A stretch of 64,000 nt of DNA, from assembly GCF_009932555.1 (NCBI RefSeq), contig NZ_BLJO01000001.1, positions 1,157,872-1,221,871 of the forward strand. The letters are read 5' to 3'. The position numbers and the translations under genes are program-made. The stretch's first letter is position 1; each line of letters begins with the position of its first letter. Under the pieces are notes generated by a model. The model did not search any database. It saw only the letters and a list, made by a program, of their open reading frames with translations, and was not told the origin of the DNA. Below, one piece after another: positions 1 through 9,716 of this stretch. This DNA is from Steroidobacter agaridevorans (GTDB lineage Bacteria > Pseudomonadota > Gammaproteobacteria > Steroidobacterales > Steroidobacteraceae).

Positions 1-3000
1 CGTAATTGGATTGACCGGGCGCCTTGGTGAACGAGATCAGCGACGAGAAGAACAACATGAAATCGAGGTCCAGGCCGCCGAACACCGCATCCATGTTGAC
101 GCTCACGTCGACCTTGGCGGCGAGACTGCTCCGGAACGTCGCCTCGTCCATGCGCGACAGACTTTGATCCTGCAGGACGATGGCGGAATGCACGACGCCG
201 TGAATCCTGGGATAGATTTCTCGGATCCGGTCGAACGTCGCTTGCAACGAATCCAGGCGCGTGGCATCTGCGCTGAAATACCGTGGCGCAGGCCCAAGCT
301 GGGCGAGCGACTGCAGCTTGTCTTCAATCGCGGTGTCGAGCGGTCGCCGGCCGATCCAGACCAACTCGGCCTGGTAGTGCTCGACCATGAAGCGGCTCCA
401 CACTTCGCCAATGCCGCCGGCGCCGCCGATGACGACATAAACACCGCCCTGCCGATACGCCGCTGGCGACTCAGGCAACGCGTCGACACGCGCCAGGCCT
501 TCTACGAACCATTCTCCCTGACGATGCGCCAGACAATCGCCTTGTTTGTTGGCAGGCAGGGTCAGGCATTGTTCGGCGCCGAGGGACTGCAGGTCGTCGA
601 CATCCAACAACTGCAGATTCCACTCTGGATATTCCTTCGCCAGGCTGCCCACCAAGCCGGAGAGCGCACCGTGGGTCGGCGAGACTCGATCGTTCTTTCT
701 GACGTTCTGTGTGTGGCGAGTAATGAGCGTCCAATGCAGGCTCCGCTCGGCACGATTCAAATTCACCAACGCCTTGGCGATGCGGAAGACCGTCAATACG
801 CCCTGTTCCTGGCCGGCGACGATGTCGTCCTCGCCGTCAGCCCCTAGTACGTCCGGCGCGACCCACACTAGGCGCTCGGTTGCGTGGGGTTCGAGCAATG
901 CCTGGATTGTCTCGATGCTCGCATTCGCCGAGAGCTGAACGAACTCGGCCTGCGGATATGACTTCTGCAACCAGGCAAGCGGCGCTTCCTGTTCGCCCAA
1001 CAACAGAATGCTTTCCGGTGAGTACAGACTTTCGCCAGCTTGCTGTGTGCGCAACCGGCTCCAGATCGGCGCCAGCGAATACAACTGCCCTTTGTCCGCG
1101 GTGCTCCCCGAATCTAGCGCACGAGAAGCGAAGCCGGACATCTGCACGCAGACGTTGCCGAAGCGATCGCACAGGTCGACATCGAACTTGAGCGGATCCG
1201 AGCGACGGACCCACGCAAACATCTCTGCCGTGCACGGAGCGACGACGCGCAGCGTATCCAACTCGAACGGCAGCAGCGGACCGCCTTCGGACTCTCCAAT
1301 CAAGGCGAGGCAGCCCTGCAAGGCGCTGTCCATCAGACTGGGATGCAGCACGTACGACTGACTCGTCGATGCAACGACACCGGGCAGAGTCAACTGTGCG
1401 AGCAACTGCCCTTCGCCGAGATGAATGCCCGTGATCGCTCGGTGCGCCGGTCCATAGCTGATGCCGCTCTGCGTGAAGCGGGCATAGAGCGCCTCGACAT
1501 CCAAGGGGCCCAGGCTCATCTCAGCTTTGAGGCGCTGAATATCGATGCCCGGGACTGCCTGCCCGTCCACCCATCGAGCCTGGCCCTGGCAATGAATCGC
1601 TTCGGCGTCGGCAGACTGGACTTCAAAATCGATCCCGGTCGGATCGCTCTCGTTCAGAGATAGAGCGATGGTGACTTCTTTGGACGAAGACACGGCAATC
1701 GGCTGCAGCCAGGCCGTGTGTTGCAATTCCAGAATGCGTCCCGGGGCCTGCTTGGGCGACGCCAGCTCGACCGCAGCGCGCGCCATTTCCAGATAGGCGA
1801 CGGCCGGCAATACCTTGTTGCCTCGAACCTGGTGATCGCGCAGGAAAAATTCTTCGCCGGTAAAGGTAGACGTATAGCTTTGCCGATCGAGATTGGATGT
1901 ATTCGCATGCAATAAAGGATGAACTGCAGCCGCAACCGAAGATGCAGAGGGTGCGTCCCACGCTCGCACACCTTCCACGGCGTCGATCCAGTATCGCTCC
2001 TTGTTGAATGGGTACGTGGGCAGCGCTATCCGTCGCGGCCGGTCCGATTCGTAGAGCTTGTCCCACTCTACATCCAATCCCTTGCTCCAGAGTTCCAGCA
2101 GCTTGGAGAACTTGCGGCGCGCCAGCCATCGATCCAGGGTGGCCTGGAAATCTTCATCGCCGCCGAACAGTCGCAATGTTTCTTTGTTGCTTTTCGCCTG
2201 GCCTTGATAGACGTCCTCGATATCCTGCTCGCCGGCAAGGAACGCCTGCAGCTTGTCCACCAGCTGATCTACCGAGCTCACGAGCATTCCGAGGCGCGCT
2301 TCCATCGCCTCCCGCCCCACTTGCAGGGTGTAGGCCACGGATCGAAGGTCGAATGCCCCTCGTTCGGCTTGAACGAAAGCCAGCAAGTCCCGCGCTCTTT
2401 GTCTCAGCTGTTCCGAAGTACCGGCGGACAGCAGGACGGCGTGCGGTTCGTGAGTGTTCGAAGACGTTGCTGGGGCTTGGAACTCCTGCACGATGATGTG
2501 CGCATTGGAGCCGCCAGCGCCGAAAGATGAAATGCCTGCGATGCGTGGAGCTGCCCTTCCGTCTTCGCCGCGGACCTGCCAAGGTGACAGGCTGCGGTTG
2601 ACCCGGAATGCGCTCTTGTCGAAATCGATATTCGGATTCAGCTGGGCCGCATGCAGGCTGGGCGCGATGGACTGATGCTTCATCTGCAGCAGCACCTTGG
2701 TCAACCCCGCGATGCCGGCCGCCGACTCGAGGTGTCCGATGTTGGATTTGGCCGAGCCGATCGAACAGGGCCTGGTAGTACCTGCAAACGTCTGCTGCAA
2801 CCCCGAGATCTCGATCGGATCGCCCAGTTCCGTGCCGGTGCCGTGGGCTTCGATGTAGCTGACGTCGTCAGCTTTGATTCCGGCCTTCTCGATCGTGCGG
2901 CTGACCAGCTCGGCTTGCGCTCTCGGGCTCGGCACGGTGTAACCGTTGGCCCTGCCGCCGTGATTGACATGCGTCGCCAGAATGATGCCGTGAATGTTGT

Positions 3001-6000
3001 CGTTGTCGCGTAGTGCGCTGGACAAGGACTTCAGCATCACGACGCCGACGCCCTCTCCGGGCACGTAGCCGTTGCCCCCGGCGCCGAAGCTGCGACACAA
3101 GCCGTCACGAGACAACATCTGCTGCGAGCTCAGCCAGGTGTAAGTCGCCGGATGCAGATAGAGGTTGACACCCCCCGCAAAGGCCAGTTCGCAGTCGCCG
3201 CGATTGATGTGCTCGCAAGCTTCGTGAATCGCCGTCAGGGACGACGAGCACATCGTATCGATCGGCAGGCTGGGACCGGTGATGTCGAGGAAATAAGAAA
3301 CGCGATTTGCGACGGAGCTGAACGAGGTGCGCGGGAAGAATCCATCGTCGATGGACGCTGCCGGCGTCGCGTACAGCTCGAATCCCGTCTTGGTAATGCC
3401 GGCAAAGACGCCGACCTTGCGCTGGAAGCGATGTTTCAGATCGTTGCGCGTGTAGCCGGCGTTCTCCATCGCCCGCCAGGCTTCCTGCAGGAACAGGCGC
3501 TCCTGCGGATCCATGTTCAGCGCTTCGCGCGGCGAGATGTTGAAGAACAGCGGCTCGAACTGCGCGAACTGTTCTATGAATCCGCCCCATTTGCTGTAGC
3601 TCTTGCCTTGTGCAATGGCCTGCTCCACGTCCGGCACATAGAAGCCGTCGAGCGACCAGCGCTCCGGCGGAATCTCGCTGACGCAGTTGCGGCCGCTCTC
3701 GAGGTTCTTCCAGAACTCCTCGAGTGTCGGGGCCTGCGGGTAGATGCCGCTGATGCCGATGATTGCGATGGGCTCTCGCCGGCACGTGCTCGTCGGCGGA
3801 AGCTGCTGTTTCACCGTCGCGCTTCGGCGCGAGGGAGTCACCGTCCCGACCGCCGTCGAGCCCGTCCACGCGACACAACCTGCCTCATGCGTTTGCACGA
3901 GGTGTGCCGTGAGCTCTGCGAGTGTCTTGTACTCGAAGAACAGTGTTTTCGAGATATCGCCGAAGACCTCGGCGAGCTTGCGATTCATCTGATTGATCAG
4001 GATGGAATCGATGCCGTAGCTCGAGAACGGCTCGTCGGTGTCCACTTTCGCCGCGGGCAGCTTGAGCACTTCGGCGAACAGCTGTTTGATCTTCTTCAGC
4101 GTCGCCTCGCGCAGCAAGTTCGAGCTTGGCGCGACGGATGTCGTGATAGGTGTGCTCGCCGGCTGGATTTTGTTCGCGCGCGCGAGCGTCTGCTTCAACT
4201 TTTCTACATCGCCTTCCAAAACCATCGTTCGCGCCTTTCTCGACAACAGGCTGTCGTGAAACGCGCGCACTCCAGTGGCGGTCTGCATGGGTTCCATGCC
4301 CATTGCCTGGCGGAGCGTTTCCGCACTCTCCGCGTCCATCGCCATTCCGCCTTCCTGCCAAAGCGGCCAATGGATGGACAGCGTGTGGCCGTGTCTTTGT
4401 CCGGCATCGACCAGGCGATTTCGATACGCGGCGAACTGATCCATGAACCCATTGGCCGCCGCGTAGTCCGCCTGTCCCACATTGCCCACGGCGCTGCTGA
4501 AAGATGAGAACAGCACCAGGAAGTCGAGCTGCAGGTCCTTGCTCGTTGCGTCCAGGTTGCTAGTGCCAACCACCTTGGGTTCGAGGACTCGCTTGAACTC
4601 CTCCGCGGTCTTTTTCAGGATGAAGCTGTCCGAAATCATGCCGGCGCAATGGATGATGCCGTCGATGCGCCGATGCTCGTTCGCGACTGCTTCGATGACC
4701 GATCGTGTGTGAGTCAGGTCCGTCAGATCCAACTGCCGATACTCGGGCGCACGTCCACCGCTCTCAGCAGCCAGTCGCGCGAGCTCGTCGAGAGGCCGCC
4801 GCCGCTTCTCAGTCAGAGCGGAACGGCCGGTCAGAACCACTCGGGCTTGCGGGGCGTGACGAAGGATTTCCTTCGCGAACACCCGACCTAATCCGCCCAG
4901 CCCGCCGGTGATGAGGTACACGCCGTCGTGCTTGAACGCGAGCAAGGACGGATCTGTCGGACCGACTTCCTGCCAACGCAGGATGTGTCTCTGCCCTTGT
5001 GAGTACCTGATGAGCGTAGCGCTGGATGAGTCCTTCTCACGACGCAGTTGCGCGGCGAGCGCGTCGTAGTTGATCCCAGCTTCCGTGAGGATCATCTGCC
5101 CGATGAGGTTTGGATTCTCGCGCGTGGCCGTGCTGAGCAGCCCGGACAAGCCGGCGAGCAACGCTCCCTGCTGTTGAGGAACGACGACTTGGAGCAACAC
5201 TCGGCCGCGAGGTTTTTCGGTGAGTATCCGCTTCACTTCCTCGAAGCATGCCAGAGCGTGGTCGACATAGCGGTTCTCTAGCGACTCTGAATGACATCGC
5301 AGATGTAAGCAATGATTCGACTGCGTCAACGTCCGAATCTTCTCGGCATCGATTTCCGGCAACTCACACAGCAGTATCCGATGCTCGCTGAATCCAGCAC
5401 CTCGCGCGTCGTCGTGTAACGATGCCGCCTCCCAAACTGGCGCCACCAACAGACGGCCTGATGCAACTGCGTGCTCGTTTGTCTCGATCTCCGGAAGGTC
5501 GATCCAGTGGCTCTCTCTCGCGAACGAATAAGTCGGCACGCTGACGCGTCGTGGCTCGGCCGAGTACAGCTTTTGCCAATCGACATCGGCACCCGACGTC
5601 CAAAAAGCGCCGAGCTGGCCGAGATTGCGCTCCGCAAGTGCTCGCGCGACGAGTTGCAGCCCCTCTTCCTCTTGCCACAAGCGACTGGCGCCGGGATCGC
5701 GCGAATTCACCTCGTCCAGCCACGCATCGGCGGGACAGCTCGATTCGCTCAACCATTGTTGCAACTTGGCACGCAGCTCCGCCGCATCTCCGACCTTGAT
5801 CGCGAGACGTCGCTTCATGGCCGTGCGGCCAGCCTGCCAGGTATAGATCGCGTCGCCAAAGCGCTCGCCAAGTTCGTTCGTATCCAGCCAATCGACGATC
5901 TTTCTCGCACAGGCGCGGAGCCGTGTTTCATCGGTTGCCGAGATCACGAACAAATGATCGTCATCCGCGGCGCGAGCAATGTCCTGAGTCTCGGCCACAT

Positions 6001-8209
6001 ACTCCTGAACGACACAGTGTGCGTTCGCACCGCCAGACCCGAAGCTGCTTACGCCTGCCAGTCGGTGTTGATTCGATGGCCAGCCCTGGCGGCGCTCGGC
6101 AACGTAGAACGGACTGTCGTCCAGAGTAATTTTCGGGTTGAGCTTGTCGAACGTCGGCTGTCCTGGCAGCTGCCGATATTTCATCGACAGCACGACCTTC
6201 AGGACACCGGCGATTCCCGCGGCCGATTCCAGATGCCCGAGATTGCTCTTGAGCGAGCCCACCGCGCAGGTCTTGTCGGTGCTGATGCCGGCCAGGCTGG
6301 AGTACGCCGTTTGTATGCCCTGGACTTCGATAGGATCGCCGAGCGACGTGCCCGTCCCGTGAGCCTCGATGTAGCTCAGCTCGCGCGGTGAAATGCCCGC
6401 GCTATTCCAAGCCGCAATCAGCAGCTCCCTCTGCTTCTTCGGATCGGGAACCGTCAGGCCGCCGCTGAGGCCGCCGTGATTGACAGCACTGCCTCTGATG
6501 ACTGCATGAATGTTGTCCTGTGCGCGAATGGCCTCGCTCAAAGGCTTGAGCAGCAGCATCACGCCGCCTTCTGCGCGCACATAGCCGTTCGCGCGTGCGT
6601 CAAACACTTTGCAGCGGCCATCGCGCGCGAGCATGCCGGCCTTGTGATAGGCCACACTCAAGTCCGGATGGCAGATGAAATTGACACCACCGACGAGCGC
6701 GCTCTCGCATTCGCCCGCATGCAGAGATTGAACGGCAGTGTGAAGCGCCACCAATGATGACGAGCACGCTGTGTCGATCAGCATGCTCGGACCGGACAGG
6801 TCGAAGAAATACGAGAGACGATTGGCGATGATCGCCAGCGAGCTTCCGGTGGCGTGGTGAGCTTCGGTCTCGACGCCCGCGGTCTGGATCAACCGGCTGT
6901 AGTCGCAGTTGCTCGCACCGACGAACACGCCCGTGCGCGTGCCACGCAGGTGGGCGGGCAACACAGCGGCGTCTTCCAGACACGACCAGGCAAGCTCGAG
7001 GAGGATGCGTTGCTGCGGATCGGTAATTTGAGCTTCCGCCGGCGATACGCGGAAGAACGACGCGTCGAAGGCATCACCGTCCGACAGGTAACCGCCCTGA
7101 TCGATTCCCGGATACTCCGTCGCCGAGGGCCAGTTTCCTCTCGTCTTCGGATAGGAGCCGATGACGCACTCCGCGGCCGCCAACACTTCCCAAAAATCAT
7201 CGGGCGTTTCGACACCGCCAGGCAGCCGGCACGACATGCCGACAATCGCAATGTCCTTGGATGATTTCAAAGCCGGCCGTGAGGCTTGCTTCTCGGGGGC
7301 CGTTGCCGGCCCCTTGGAGAAATAGGCAACGACCTTGTCGACGCAGTTGTGCTCGAAGAAAAATCCCGGGCGAAGCGTGCGACCAAACCGCCGCTCCATC
7401 TGCAACTGGAGTTGCAACAGATCGGCGGAGCTCAGGCCCATCTCCATCAACGGGCGGGCGGTATCGAGGCCCTGCTCGTCGCCGATGACCCGCGCGACTT
7501 CGGCTCGCACGAAGCGCTCGACTTCTTTCTGGTCAAACGCAAAGGCTGCATCCGTCTGATCTGTTGACAGTCGAGCCTGCCGACCGTGGATGTCGTAGGA
7601 CACCAGCACGCCGTTATGCTCATTGGCTGCATCTTCGGGCCGGTAGTTCGCGATCGATCCGACGACCGTCGCACCATGCGAGCAATGCAAGGCCAGCACC
7701 GGATCCTGCTGATTATCTCGCCGATGGATGTACTCATCGAACGAGACCCCGTGGGCCGCGTCAAACCGCTTGCACAATGTGACGCCGACCACGCGGTCGA
7801 CGCGGTCGATCGAGCTGCATCGCTGGAGCATGAACTCGAGCAGCTGATCGCCCAGGCTCAGGTTCTGGACCGCAGGATCGACATTGAGTGCCAGTAACTG
7901 GACGACCGATCCCGACGCATCGTGCAGTTCATGCACGTCCACGGCGCTCCGGCTCGACAAGGCGGCGACGTCTTTGATGCGCTGGCTGTAAACGACGCCG
8001 AGAACCTGACCGGATTTCTCCAGTACGAACTGGCCCTCGGGATAGCGCTGCAAGCGCGCTCGAAGCTGCTGCTCAGAGGTGCGTGTGTGCTGCCAGCACA
8101 ACTCTTCGAGTTGAATCAGGCGGGGCAGATCGCTCTCGGCGGCAGGCCGAACGATATAGCCACGCTCGCTCAACTCCGCAGCCGCGGCGACGACGTGCAA
8201 GTCATCCAT
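1..8209 (-). CDS. trans-AT polyketide synthase, loading and first modules (3' end beyond window)
   Basis: At least 2736 codons run without a stop from the ATG at 8209 to the window edge. Domains in order: GNAT-type loading domain (about residues 10-215, with the PKS-GNAT signature YRPEDAAN...GVLVSYD); ACP (MGLSSAD, carrier Ser261); KS1 (about 318-740, DTACSSS Cys482, EAHGTGT, NLGHLE); KR1 (GGLGGLG, Tyr1249 in GQADYAAAN); ACP (YGIDSI, Ser1402); KS2 (DTMCSSS, Cys1654); DH (HQVRGNKVLP with His2126, and DSALQ); and a second KR cut by the edge exactly at its catalytic Tyr. Each KS is followed by the short flanking region typical of trans-AT enzymes (LPTYPF-like motif) and no AT domain, so extender units must be loaded in trans. 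PKS GNAT domains generally load an acetyl starter from malonyl- or acetyl-CoA. Both KRs carry the Asp usually linked to B-type (D-hydroxyl) products. The gene starts 22 nt after the START-like gene. Confidence 0.93.
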   Translation of the reverse strand, partial: MDDLHVVAAAAELSERGYIVRPAAESDLPRLIQLEELCWQHTRTSEQQLRARLQRYPEGQFVLEKSGQVLGVVYSQRIKDVAALSSRSAVDVHELHDASGSVVQLLALNVDPAVQNLSLGDQLLEFMLQRCSSIDRVDRVVGVTLCKRFDAAHGVSFDEYIHRRDNQQDPVLALHCSHGATVVGSIANYRPEDAANEHNGVLVSYDIHGRQARLSTDQTDAAFAFDQKEVERFVRAEVARVIGDEQGLDTARPLMEMGLSSADLLQLQLQMERRFGRTLRPGFFFEHNCVDKVVAYFSKGPATAPEKQASRPALKSSKDIAIVGMSCRLPGGVETPDDFWEVLAAAECVIGSYPKTRGNWPSATEYPGIDQGGYLSDGDAFDASFFRVSPAEAQITDPQQRILLELAWSCLEDAAVLPAHLRGTRTGVFVGASNCDYSRLIQTAGVETEAHHATGSSLAIIANRLSYFFDLSGPSMLIDTACSSSLVALHTAVQSLHAGECESALVGGVNFICHPDLSVAYHKAGMLARDGRCKVFDARANGYVRAEGGVMLLLKPLSEAIRAQDNIHAVIRGSAVNHGGLSGGLTVPDPKKQRELLIAAWNSAGISPRELSYIEAHGTGTSLGDPIEVQGIQTAYSSLAGISTDKTCAVGSLKSNLGHLESAAGIAGVLKVVLSMKYRQLPGQPTFDKLNPKITLDDSPFYVAERRQGWPSNQHRLAGVSSFGSGGANAHCVVQEYVAETQDIARAADDDHLFVISATDETRLRACARKIVDWLDTNELGERFGDAIYTWQAGRTAMKRRLAIKVGDAAELRAKLQQWLSESSCPADAWLDEVNSRDPGASRLWQEEEGLQLVARALAERNLGQLGAFWTSGADVDWQKLYSAEPRRVSVPTYSFARESHWIDLPEIETNEHAVASGRLLVAPVWEAASLHDDARGAGFSEHRILLCELPEIDAEKIRTLTQSNHCLHLRCHSESLENRYVDHALACFEEVKRILTEKPRGRVLLQVVVPQQQGALLAGLSGLLSTATRENPNLIGQMILTEAGINYDALAAQLRREKDSSSATLIRYSQGQRHILRWQEVGPTDPSLLAFKHDGVYLITGGLGGLGRVFAKEILRHAPQARVVLTGRSALTEKRRRPLDELARLAAESGGRAPEYRQLDLTDLTHTRSVIEAVANEHRRIDGIIHCAGMISDSFILKKTAEEFKRVLEPKVVGTSNLDATSKDLQLDFLVLFSSFSSAVGNVGQADYAAANGFMDQFAAYRNRLVDAGQRHGHTLSIHWPLWQEGGMAMDAESAETLRQAMGMEPMQTATGVRAFHDSLLSRKARTMVLEGDVEKLKQTLARANKIQPASTPITTSVAPSSNLLREATLKKIKQLFAEVLKLPAAKVDTDEPFSSYGIDSILINQMNRKLAEVFGDISKTLFFEYKTLAELTAHLVQTHEAGCVAWTGSTAVGTVTPSRRSATVKQQLPPTSTCRREPIAIIGISGIYPQAPTLEEFWKNLESGRNCVSEIPPERWSLDGFYVPDVEQAIAQGKSYSKWGGFIEQFAQFEPLFFNISPREALNMDPQERLFLQEAWRAMENAGYTRNDLKHRFQRKVGVFAGITKTGFELYATPAASIDDGFFPRTSFSSVANRVSYFLDITGPSLPIDTMCSSSLTAIHEACEHINRGDCELAFAGGVNLYLHPATYTWLSSQQMLSRDGLCRSFGAGGNGYVPGEGVGVVMLKSLSSALRDNDNIHGIILATHVNHGGRANGYTVPSPRAQAELVSRTIEKAGIKADDVSYIEAHGTGTELGDPIEISGLQQTFAGTTRPCSIGSAKSNIGHLESAAGIAGLTKVLLQMKHQSIAPSLHAAQLNPNIDFDKSAFRVNRSLSPWQVRGEDGRAAPRIAGISSFGAGGSNAHIIVQEFQAPATSSNTHEPHAVLLSAGTSEQLRQRARDLLAFVQAERGAFDLRSVAYTLQVGREAMEARLGMLVSSVDQLVDKLQAFLAGEQDIEDVYQGQAKSNKETLRLFGGDEDFQATLDRWLARRKFSKLLELWSKGLDVEWDKLYESDRPRRIALPTYPFNKERYWIDAVEGVRAWDAPSASSVAAAVHPLLHANTSNLDRQSYTSTFTGEEFFLRDHQVRGNKVLPAVAYLEMARAAVELASPKQAPGRILELQHTAWLQPIAVSSSKEVTIALSLNESDPTGIDFEVQSADAEAIHCQGQARWVDGQAVPGIDIQRLKAEMSLGPLDVEALYARFTQSGISYGPAHRAITGIHLGEGQLLAQLTLPGVVASTSQSYVLHPSLMDSALQGCLALIGESEGGPLLPFELDTLRVVAPCTAEMFAWVRRSDPLKFDVDLCDRFGNVCVQMSGFASRALDSGSTADKGQLYSLAPIWSRLRTQQAGESLYSPESILLLGEQEAPLAWLQKSYPQAEFVQLSANASIETIQALLEPHATERLVWVAPDVLGADGEDDIVAGQEQGVLTVFRIAKALVNLNRAERSLHWTLITRHTQNVRKNDRVSPTHGALSGLVGSLAKEYPEWNLQLLDVDDLQSLGAEQCLTLPANKQGDCLAHRQGEWFVEGLARVDALPESPAAYRQGGVYVVIGGAGGIGEVWSRFMVEHYQAELVWIGRRPLDTAIEDKLQSLAQLGPAPRYFSADATRLDSLQATFDRIREIYPRIHGVVHSAIVLQDQSLSRMDEATFRSSLAAKVDVSVNMDAVFGGLDLDFMLFFSSLISFTKAPGQSNY

Positions 8210-8231
8210 GGTCAACGGTTCCCTGGAAAGC

Positions 8232-8909
8232 TCACGGCGTCTGAGAGGAGCTGAGCAACACCGGCTTGCCGTTCTTGTAGCGATCCGTTTTCATCACCTC
8301 ACGCATCGCCTTTATCTGGCTGCCGATCACCTCGGGCATCGCGAGGTTGGCCAGCACATACGGCAGTCCAAGATCCATCTCCGACACGGACTCCACGTCC
8401 ACGCCGCCGGTCACCGGCGTCAGCGTCCAGTTGTTGCTCAGGTGAACGACGCGACGGATATCGCCGGCGCGAGGAATCCTGTTCGGAGCCGCATAGATAT
8501 TGATGTGGTACTGCTTGGTTTTCGGGTCTTCGTAGCACTGGTTCAGCAGCACCACTTCGACCTGGCCGAAAGGCTTCGGCAACGTGAGCTTGTAGGTGTC
8601 ATAGGCGTAGAACAGCGACGGCGTCGCGACTTCCTCGATGCGCTTGATGTCCGAGGCGCCGAAGTCCTTGCCGGTGTCGAGATCGGTCAGCATGAACAGC
8701 ACTTCGGGCAGCTCCGAGTCGAAGCGCACATTGACCTTGTATTTCATCAGGCGGTAGCCGGGCGACTTCAACGCCGAGATCTTGATGCCGTCCTGATCGC
8801 TGACCAGTTTCCATTCGTTGGAGCCGGAGTTGGTCCACGCGATGTGAGCGCCGAACAGCGCGACCAGCAGGACGCCCAACGAGAGGCAGACGCGTTTGAG
8901 CAGTTTCAT
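8232..8909 (-). CDS. START-like domain protein with N-terminal membrane anchor (copy 1)
   Basis: This 225-aa protein has an N-terminal hydrophobic helix (about residues 5-25). A START/Bet v1-like lipid-binding fold follows, recognised from the pattern GSNEWKLVSDQDGIKI near the start and the long C-terminal helix region (PEVIGSQIKAMREVMK). It is a clear paralogue of the gene just upstream: both share AWxxSGSNEWxL directly after the anchor and a DLGLPY/DMGLFY motif. The ATG at 8909 has a GGAAG ribosome site and lies 12 nt after the neighbour's stop; the GNAT-PKS follows 22 nt downstream, so it is co-transcribed with the polyketide genes. START folds bind hydrophobic ligands. Binding or moving the polyketide at the membrane is an inference; a catalytic (cyclase-like) role is also possible. 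Confidence 0.75.
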   Translation of the reverse strand: MKLLKRVCLSLGVLLVALFGAHIAWTNSGSNEWKLVSDQDGIKISALKSPGYRLMKYKVNVRFDSELPEVLFMLTDLDTGKDFGASDIKRIEEVATPSLFYAYDTYKLTLPKPFGQVEVVLLNQCYEDPKTKQYHINIYAAPNRIPRAGDIRRVVHLSNNWTLTPVTGGVDVESVSEMDLGLPYVLANLAMPEVIGSQIKAMREVMKTDRYKNGKPVLLSSSQTP

Positions 8910-8921
8910 CGGGCAGCTTCC

Positions 8922-9668
8922 TTAAAGTGACTCTTGCAGACTGGAGGTCAGCGCCTGCGGCGGGCTGCCCGGCTCTTCGACGGAGATGAGCCGCGCCTTC
9001 TGATACTTCTCCGTCAGCACCAGCTTCTTGTGATAGCTCAAGTCATTGAACAGGTACTCCGGCATGGACAGATTGGCGAGCGGATAAAACAAGCCCATGT
9101 CCACGTCCAGCGTGATCTCCCAATCGATCAAACCATTCGCCAGCGGCGTGAGACGAAAGATGTTGTTCAGATGGGTCACGCGCGAAGTGTTCGGGCTCGG
9201 CGGCGTGCGGCCAGGCGCGGCCTGTACGTTGATCTCGACCTTCTTGGTCGCCGGGTCCTGCGCATAGTTGAGCATTACGACCATTTCCTTGGTGCGAAAC
9301 GGCGGCGGCATGGGATGCTTCGCCGAATAGCAGGCCATGAACAGCTTCGGCGTCTCGATGCGCTCGACGACGGTGAAATCCTTGCCGCCGAAGTCATCGG
9401 AAGTGGATTCATCCCCGCGCAACAGGAACACGGCGCTGGTGAGACTGGTCGCCACCTGCATGTCGGCCTTGATCTTCAGCAGCGTGGAGCCCGGCGTTTT
9501 CAAGGTGTACACCTTCACGCCGCCTTCGTCCTTCTTGAGCTCCCACTCATTCGATCCCGAGTACTTCCAGGCGAAATGAGCGATCGTCAATGCGACGGTC
9601 AGCGTCACGACGGTGGGCAGGAAGGCTTTGCGTATCCCCCGACCGATCTTGGCAAATAGAGCTTTCAT
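8922..9668 (-). CDS. START-like domain protein with N-terminal membrane anchor (copy 2)
   Basis: This 248-aa protein has a basic N terminus and one transmembrane segment (about residues 15-32), then a START-like domain beginning at SGSNEWELKKDEGGVKVYTL. The overall layout matches the downstream gene: anchor, WxxSGSNEW motif, DMGLFYPLANLSMPE near the C terminus. The two therefore look like a tandem duplication that has diverged strongly. The ATG at 9668 is preceded by a GAAGGGA ribosome site. It sits between the GMC oxidoreductase and copy 1 in the polyketide operon. The single helix suggests a periplasm-facing inner-membrane protein. Ligand and role are unknown. Confidence 0.75.
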   Translation of the reverse strand: MKALFAKIGRGIRKAFLPTVVTLTVALTIAHFAWKYSGSNEWELKKDEGGVKVYTLKTPGSTLLKIKADMQVATSLTSAVFLLRGDESTSDDFGGKDFTVVERIETPKLFMACYSAKHPMPPPFRTKEMVVMLNYAQDPATKKVEINVQAAPGRTPPSPNTSRVTHLNNIFRLTPLANGLIDWEITLDVDMGLFYPLANLSMPEYLFNDLSYHKKLVLTEKYQKARLISVEEPGSPPQALTSSLQESL

Positions 9669-9716
9669 GGTTCCCTTCCGAATGGAACAGTGCGAATGAT
9701 CAATGGCTAGCCGCTG

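Noticed and set aside
3152..4507. 451-aa plus-strand open frame
   Set aside because: It is antisense to the KR/ACP/KS region of the large PKS, has no recognisable motif and is Arg-rich as shadow frames in high-GC DNA are.
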